DNA of 18,817 nt from the NCBI GenBank assembly GCA_035289145.1, contig DATDXZ010000045.1, forward strand, positions 1 to 18,817, in the 5' to 3' direction. The notes below the pieces were generated by a model. It had not been told where the DNA came from and made no database searches. It saw only the letters and a list, made by a program, of their open reading frames with translations. The translations under genes and the position numbers were made by a program. The stretch comes from JACOVP01 sp035289145 (GTDB lineage: Archaea; Nanobdellota; Nanobdellia; SCGC-AAA011-G17; UBA489). Of the stretch, positions 15,601-18,817 are shown in pieces; within the stretch, counting starts at the first letter, position 1; every line of letters begins with the position of its first letter.

Positions 15601-15630
15601 TTTTCTAGATCCTATGCCAGTTTTCTAGAT
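15601..15630. repeat. paired direct repeats TTTTCTAGAT
   Basis: TTTTCTAGAT occurs at 15601-15610 and again at 15621-15630, a 20-bp period of about two helical turns. The pair lies about 75-115 bp upstream of the TATA box of the 15182 gene, in a stretch of about 390 bp without an intact gene. It could be a regulator site; chance cannot be excluded in AT-rich DNA. Confidence 0.25.
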
Positions 15631-15691
15631 AAATACAAACCAAAAAAAGGATATATACTGGCGGAGGCGTTCTGGGGTGACAAAAAATGAT

Positions 15692-15856
15692 TCATTTCTG
15701 GCCCATATATATGGCTGCATCTCCATTCTCAAAGGTTATTTTTGGGCTGCCAGTGGCGTTGTTGATCGCGCTGTCCATGGTTAAGAATAGAAGATAGGCA
15801 TCTGTAATAAAGAGAGTTTCTGCGTTTATGTCTCCAATGAATTTAATTTGTGAAGT
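15692..15856 (-). pseudogene. decayed C-terminal fragment of a repeated surface-type protein (copy 1)
   Basis: Reading the minus strand, an uninterrupted frame of about 54 codons lies between two TGA codons and has no plausible start near its 5' end. It reads FIGDINAETLFITDAYLLFL, then MDSAINNATGSPKITFENGD and a stop after GQK. The second part is clearly related to the tails at 16627 and 18092. It is in the long gap between the small membrane protein and the toxin gene. I infer a remnant of a larger gene whose body was lost; the identity of that gene is unknown. Confidence 0.55.
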
Positions 15857-15866
15857 TCAGTTCTAT

Positions 15867-16310
15867 TTAAGTTTTTTCGTCAGTAGGATCTTTTTGTTTA
15901 TTGTACTCTTTTAAAAATTCTCGAGGAGTGCAAATCTTTATCCCCTCAAATTCTTTTATCTTCAAGAGATGATTGTCTTGTGTGATAATACATGAAACTT
16001 TTCCTGTATCCGCGCATTCTAAAATTCGATTATCATCTGGATCATCTTTTATTATATCTACTTTTCTTTGTGGCGTAACTATATCTGCTATTGATTTTAT
16101 TTTTTCTATTGATCTTTTTATCTGCAATTTTTTAATTTTTATCTTTTCTTTAATCTCTTCATATTCGAGTACTTCTTTATACTCTTCGATGATTTCCTCT
16201 GACAAAATTAATCTAATCTTATTTTCTTCAGCTAATGTTAGTATCCTATCAGAATCTCCAGACCAGAGGGTTCCAGAAATAAGAATATTTGTGTCAACAG
16301 TGACTTTCAT
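15867..16310 (-). CDS. PIN-domain ribonuclease toxin (COG1569-like)
   Basis: A 147-aa protein with the PIN catalytic set: D6 in VDTNILIS, E43 in the EEIIEEY helix, D93 in DDPDDNRILECA and D112 in IITQDNHLL. These bind divalent metal for RNA cleavage, as in VapC-type toxins. A lysine-rich helical stretch (residues about 50-72) is typical of the COG1569 'putative toxin-antitoxin PIN' group. The C-terminal CTPREFL motif also fits that group. It is the second gene of an operon, overlapping the AbrB-like antitoxin by 4 bp (ATGA type). The target RNA is unknown. Its closest neighbour downstream is a decayed gene fragment, in keeping with an accessory, mobile location. Confidence 0.87.
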   Translation of the reverse strand: MKVTVDTNILISGTLWSGDSDRILTLAEENKIRLILSEEIIEEYKEVLEYEEIKEKIKIKKLQIKRSIEKIKSIADIVTPQRKVDIIKDDPDDNRILECADTGKVSCIITQDNHLLKIKEFEGIKICTPREFLKEYNKQKDPTDEKT

Positions 16311-16570
16311 TCTCTTTTTTTTGCACGAAATCTTTGGATCATTGCTGGAACATCTTCTTCTTTTAAGCCTGCCTTAATAGCAGCTTCTTTCAATGGCTTC
16401 GTAATTTCTGCAAATGTTTCCGGCAATACTTTTTTTATGATTAATGCGTCATCGCTGATCACAAACAGCACTTTTTCTCCTTCTCGCAGCTTCATTTTTT
16501 TGCGCATAGACGAGGGTATTGCTATCTGACCCCTTGAACTTACTGTTCCCATTTCAATAGATGCTTGCAT
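16307..16570 (-). CDS. AbrB/SpoVT-family antitoxin
   Basis: An 87-aa protein whose first 48 residues form a swapped-hairpin AbrB DNA-binding fold (MGTVSSRGQIAIPSSMRKKM, then LREGEKVLFVISDDALIIKK). The remaining 40 residues are an alpha-helical tail that would wrap the PIN toxin and block its active site. It is first in the toxin-antitoxin operon, the usual order. It has a strong Shine-Dalgarno site (GGAGG, 16575-16579) 4 nt before the ATG, one of the few in this window. It probably represses its own promoter; the inverted repeat at 16580-16606 is a candidate operator. Confidence 0.87.
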   Translation of the reverse strand: MQASIEMGTVSSRGQIAIPSSMRKKMKLREGEKVLFVISDDALIIKKVLPETFAEITKPLKEAAIKAGLKEEDVPAMIQRFRAKKRE

Positions 16571-16579
16571 GTTTCCTCC

Positions 16580-16620
16580 AATCTTATTCTCAAGATATAC
16601 AAGATTTGTCTTATATATAA
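16580..16620 (-). promoter_or_regulatory. toxin-antitoxin promoter and candidate operator
   Basis: Reading the minus strand, the TATA-like TTATATATAA (16611-16620) is followed by the inverted repeat AATCTT (16601-16606, 16580-16585) with a 15-nt spacer, then the GGAGG ribosome-binding site. The repeat lies where a bound AbrB dimer would block transcription start. The assignment is by position only. Confidence 0.35.
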
Positions 16621-16626
16621 ACTCTT

Positions 16627-16698
16627 CTATCCCAGCGTGATAATCACGTCTCCATTCTCAAACGTGATCTTGGGGTGCTTCAATTGAAGAACGCCATA
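16627..16698 (-). pseudogene. decayed C-terminal fragment of a repeated surface-type protein (copy 2)
   Basis: Directly after the TAG of the ATPase gene, and in the same frame, 23 codons read YGVLQLKHPKITFENG then DVIITLG and a TAG. This matches the last 17 residues of copy 3 at 18092 almost exactly, both in protein and in DNA. It has no start codon of its own. Either it is a remnant of an older gene into which the ATPase module was placed, or the ATPase once had this tail. Confidence 0.55.
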
Positions 16699-18003
16699 CT
16701 AAATGAGGAGCCATTTCCAAAGTGGAATGAACTTAACTTTTCTTTTTATCCCGAACCATTCTACATCTTCTTCTCCAGTATATTCTTGGTTAATCACTAA
16801 AAGATTGTCGCATTTTAAATCCTTGCTTGCCTTTAATAAAGCTCTCATTTCTCTTTTTTTTGTATCAGGATCAGAAACATCATAACAAACCTGTATTAAC
16901 TGATTTATTTTCACATCATCTTTGATAATAAAATCAACTTCTTCTTTATCTATATTTTTCCAATAATAACACTCTTTCTTTCTTCTTTTTAATTCAACAG
17001 CGACAACATTCTCATAAAGCCTTCCAAAATTATTTGAGAACTTTGTTGAAATCGCGTTAATAAAAGCATTATCTATAAAATAAACTTTTTTTTGATATTG
17101 TATTTGATTTTTTATTTTATAAGAAAAAATAGGCAGGCTAAACGCAAAATAAGAGTTCTCTATGCAAGAGATATACTTCTGCAATGTAGATTTACCTATT
17201 TTATACCCTAAACTTTTAAGAGTATTATAATTTTTACTTATAGAATATTCTTTTGAGTCGAGAAGCAGTTTTAGGAGGGCTTTTATGGATTCTTCATTTT
17301 TTATATGATATCTTTCGACTATATCTCTTTTTATAACAGTAGCATAATACGATTGAGCTACTTCAAATTTTTTATTTTCCTCTATAAGCACAATTTCAGG
17401 CAGCCCTCCATAGGTGAGATATTCCGCGAGCGCTTTAAGCATAAGTGGTCTTTCTTTCTCAGAATAATCCACTATATTTAAGTCAAAAGTAAGTCTCTTA
17501 AAATTTAAGAACTCTCTGAAAGATAGAGGGAATATTTTAATTTCTAGAAATCTTCCCCTTAGCTCTGTTGGTATTTCTTTCTCAGACATTCTTGAAGAAG
17601 AACCAGAAACAAAAATCTGCATATCTTGATTATCATATGTTCTTCTAAGCCACTTGCTCCAATTAGGAAGGTTATGCAATTCATCTAAAAATAGGTACTT
17701 TATTTTTTTGTTGAATATTTCACTCGCAGTTGGGAGCAAATCACTTAAAAATTCTGTTCTCAAAGGTATTCTCTCATCTTCAAAATTGATCTGGATAACT
17801 TCTTCGCGAGAGTTAGACTTAAGAAGCTCACTGGCTAAACCATAGAGAATATAGGTTTTTCCGACTCTTCTAAATCCATTTACTACAATTATCTTGTTAA
17901 CCTTTAGATTAAGATAGTCTTGCAGATTCATTTCTCTAGGAATTACTACAGGGATATTCTTTCCTTTCCATTCTGCCAATATTGTTTTTATAATCTTTTT
18001 CAT
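16699..18003 (-). CDS. AAA_14/DUF4143-family ATPase
   Basis: A 434-aa protein. The N-terminal AAA+ domain has Walker A GFRRVGKT (residues 43-50), Walker B YLFLDELHNL (D107, E108), a sensor VSGSSS and an arginine-containing ELRGRF. A winged-helix-like middle and the C-terminal DUF4143 domain follow. That domain has PD-(D/E)XK-like elements: RLYENVVAVELKRR, YYWKN, EEVDFIIKDD and QLIQVCYD. Such proteins are widespread in archaea and bacteria in variable genome regions. A role in DNA handling or defence is suspected but unproven. It has its own TATA-like box (18030-18037), about 30 nt before the ATG. Its last 37 codons are identical in DNA to the paralogue at 18218 while the rest is strongly diverged, which suggests recombination at the 3' end. 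Confidence 0.88.
   Translation of the reverse strand: MKKIIKTILAEWKGKNIPVVIPREMNLQDYLNLKVNKIIVVNGFRRVGKTYILYGLASELLKSNSREEVIQINFEDERIPLRTEFLSDLLPTASEIFNKKIKYLFLDELHNLPNWSKWLRRTYDNQDMQIFVSGSSSRMSEKEIPTELRGRFLEIKIFPLSFREFLNFKRLTFDLNIVDYSEKERPLMLKALAEYLTYGGLPEIVLIEENKKFEVAQSYYATVIKRDIVERYHIKNEESIKALLKLLLDSKEYSISKNYNTLKSLGYKIGKSTLQKYISCIENSYFAFSLPIFSYKIKNQIQYQKKVYFIDNAFINAISTKFSNNFGRLYENVVAVELKRRKKECYYWKNIDKEEVDFIIKDDVKINQLIQVCYDVSDPDTKKREMRALLKASKDLKCDNLLVINQEYTGEEDVEWFGIKRKVKFIPLWKWLLI
16709..16818 (-). repeat. 110-bp perfect direct repeat, copy A (ATPase 3' end)
   Basis: The segment is identical base for base to 18228-18337 (offset 1519 bp). It encodes the shared C-terminus KCDNLLVINQEYTGEEDVEW and onwards. 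Identity stops abruptly at both edges. Confidence 0.85.
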
Positions 18004-18029
18004 AGTACAATTTTAGTATATTATTGTCC

Positions 18030-18037
18030 TATTTAAG
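18030..18037 (-). promoter_or_regulatory. TATA box of the ATPase gene
   Basis: Reading the minus strand, CTTAAATA is centred about 30 nt before the ATG at 18003. No Shine-Dalgarno site is seen. Confidence 0.4.
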
Positions 18038-18091
18038 TCTTTTGGTCGCTAAGATAGAGGGAAATATATCTAGAACAGAGGCATATAACGC

Positions 18092-18217
18092 TTATCCCAG
18101 CGTGATAATCACATTTCCATTCTCAAACGTGATCTTGGGGCTGCCAGAGGCGTTGTTGATCGCGCTGTCCAGCGTTAGGTTGTTGGAGATATAAGCTCCC
18201 CTCTTAAAAATGCCTCA
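18092..18217 (-). pseudogene. decayed C-terminal fragment of a repeated surface-type protein (copy 3, most complete)
   Basis: After the TAA and TGA that end the truncated ATPase, the same frame reads GIFKRGAYISNNLTLDSAIN, then NASGSPKITFENGNVIITLG and a TAA. It is the clearest of the three copies and shares most of its DNA with copies 1 and 2. It has no start codon. It looks like the C-terminus of a large repetitive surface protein, but no full-length parent is in the window. Confidence 0.55.
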
Positions 18218-18817
18218 TTAGACAAGAAGCCATTTCCAAAGTGGAATGAACTTAACTTTTCTTTTTATCCCGAACCATTCTACATCTTCTTCTCCAGTAT
18301 ATTCTTGGTTAATCACTAAAAGATTGTCGCATTTTAATTCTTTTCCTGCTTTTAACAACACTCTAACTTCCCTGCTTTTCGTGTCTATATTATTTAGGTT
18401 ATAACAAACCTGAATAAGTTGTTTTACCTTCATGTCTTCTTGAATTACAAAATCTACTTCTTCCTGTTGCGAGTTTTTCCAATAAAAGAACCTTAGTTTA
18501 TTATCCATCTCTTTTTTCTTCAACTCTTGCGCGACAATATTCTCGTATAATTTGCCTCTATCAGGGGTTATTTTGAATGCCTTCGCGTTAATGAATCCAT
18601 TATCTATGCAATAGATTTTTTGATTGAAAGTTATTTGCTCTTTTAATTTATTTGAAAATCTTTTTACACTAAAGAAAATAAAGGCTTCTTCTAAATAGCT
18701 AAGATATTTTTGAAGAGTATGTACGCTTTTTATTTGGGTCATCTTGGATAGATTAGTATAAGAGTATTCATTTGCGATATTGGATAGAAGGTAATATGCT
18801 ATATTTTCTACTCCCTG
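18218..18817 (-). CDS. AAA_14/DUF4143-family ATPase, C-terminal part (runs off the window)
   Basis: The frame is open from the stop at 18218 through the window edge; the ATG at 18742 is internal, since the 25 codons upstream (QGVENIAYYLLSNIANEYSY and onwards) match the middle of the paralogue. Only the winged-helix-like and DUF4143 parts are visible: YLSYLEEAFIFF, FNQKIYCIDNGFIN, KLYENIVAQELKK, FYWKNSQQEEVDFVIQED and QLIQVCYN. The AAA+ domain must lie beyond 18817. The last 37 codons are identical in DNA to those of the 16699 gene. Whether the 5' end is intact cannot be seen. Confidence 0.85.
   Translation of the reverse strand, partial: QGVENIAYYLLSNIANEYSYTNLSKMTQIKSVHTLQKYLSYLEEAFIFFSVKRFSNKLKEQITFNQKIYCIDNGFINAKAFKITPDRGKLYENIVAQELKKKEMDNKLRFFYWKNSQQEEVDFVIQEDMKVKQLIQVCYNLNNIDTKSREVRVLLKAGKELKCDNLLVINQEYTGEEDVEWFGIKRKVKFIPLWKWLLV
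18228..18337 (-). repeat. 110-bp perfect direct repeat, copy B (ATPase 3' end)
   Basis: This segment is identical to 16709-16818. See the ATPase entries for the shared C-terminal coding sequence. Confidence 0.85.

Noticed and set aside
15703..15714. CCATATATATGG palindrome as a recombination or regulator site
   Set aside because: It lies inside decayed coding sequence and is a simple AT-alternating run; there is no other support.
18218..18742. a complete 174-aa protein starting at 18742
   Set aside because: The frame continues without a stop to the window edge and the upstream codons match the paralogous ATPase, so this ATG is internal.
1..18817. CRISPR array or integrase-flanked island
   Set aside because: No regularly spaced repeat-spacer units, Cas genes, integrase or tRNA-borne attachment site were found on either strand.

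Overview
The window looks archaeal and most resembles a DPANN-type genome such as Woesearchaeota or Pacearchaeota; this placement is an inference. The support is a single-subunit archaeal-type RNase HII, TATA-like boxes that repeatedly lie about 24-30 nt before start codons (mostly leaderless genes, few Shine-Dalgarno sites), an SMC protein carrying a homing-endonuclease intein, and a dense set of small secreted Ig-like surface proteins. The DNA is moderately AT-rich, and short GC-rich palindromic islands stand out.

Layout. 1-892: a class I SAM-dependent methyltransferase whose 5' part appears split from the rest by a 74-bp GC-rich palindromic insertion flanked by near-identical AGGT(T)CAC repeats. 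934-1785 (-): a calcineurin-like phosphoesterase, divergent from 1856-2506 (+), RNase HII. 2544-3233 (+): a secreted LamG-fold protein. 3295-8340 (+): chromosome-segregation SMC, with a 535-residue Ser1 intein (3409-5013) inserted inside the Walker A motif.

8337-15472 (-) is a block of nine membrane-anchored or secreted proteins in several short operons: three large COG1470/DUF916-like proteins with a C-terminal membrane anchor (323, 384 and 423 aa), two near-duplicate 211/212-aa proteins, a 454-aa Cys-rich protein that ends in a related domain, and three small single-span proteins. I read it as a modular cell-surface system, possibly analogous in layout to the bacterial WxL/DUF916 (Csc) clusters. 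This is the best candidate here for an undescribed system.

15569-18817 is an accessory region: an AbrB/PIN toxin-antitoxin pair, one complete and one edge-truncated AAA_14/DUF4143 ATPase, and three decayed copies of the same C-terminal protein tail. One tail lies at each module junction. The two ATPases share a perfect 110-bp identical 3' end although the rest of their sequence diverges, which points to recombination between modules.
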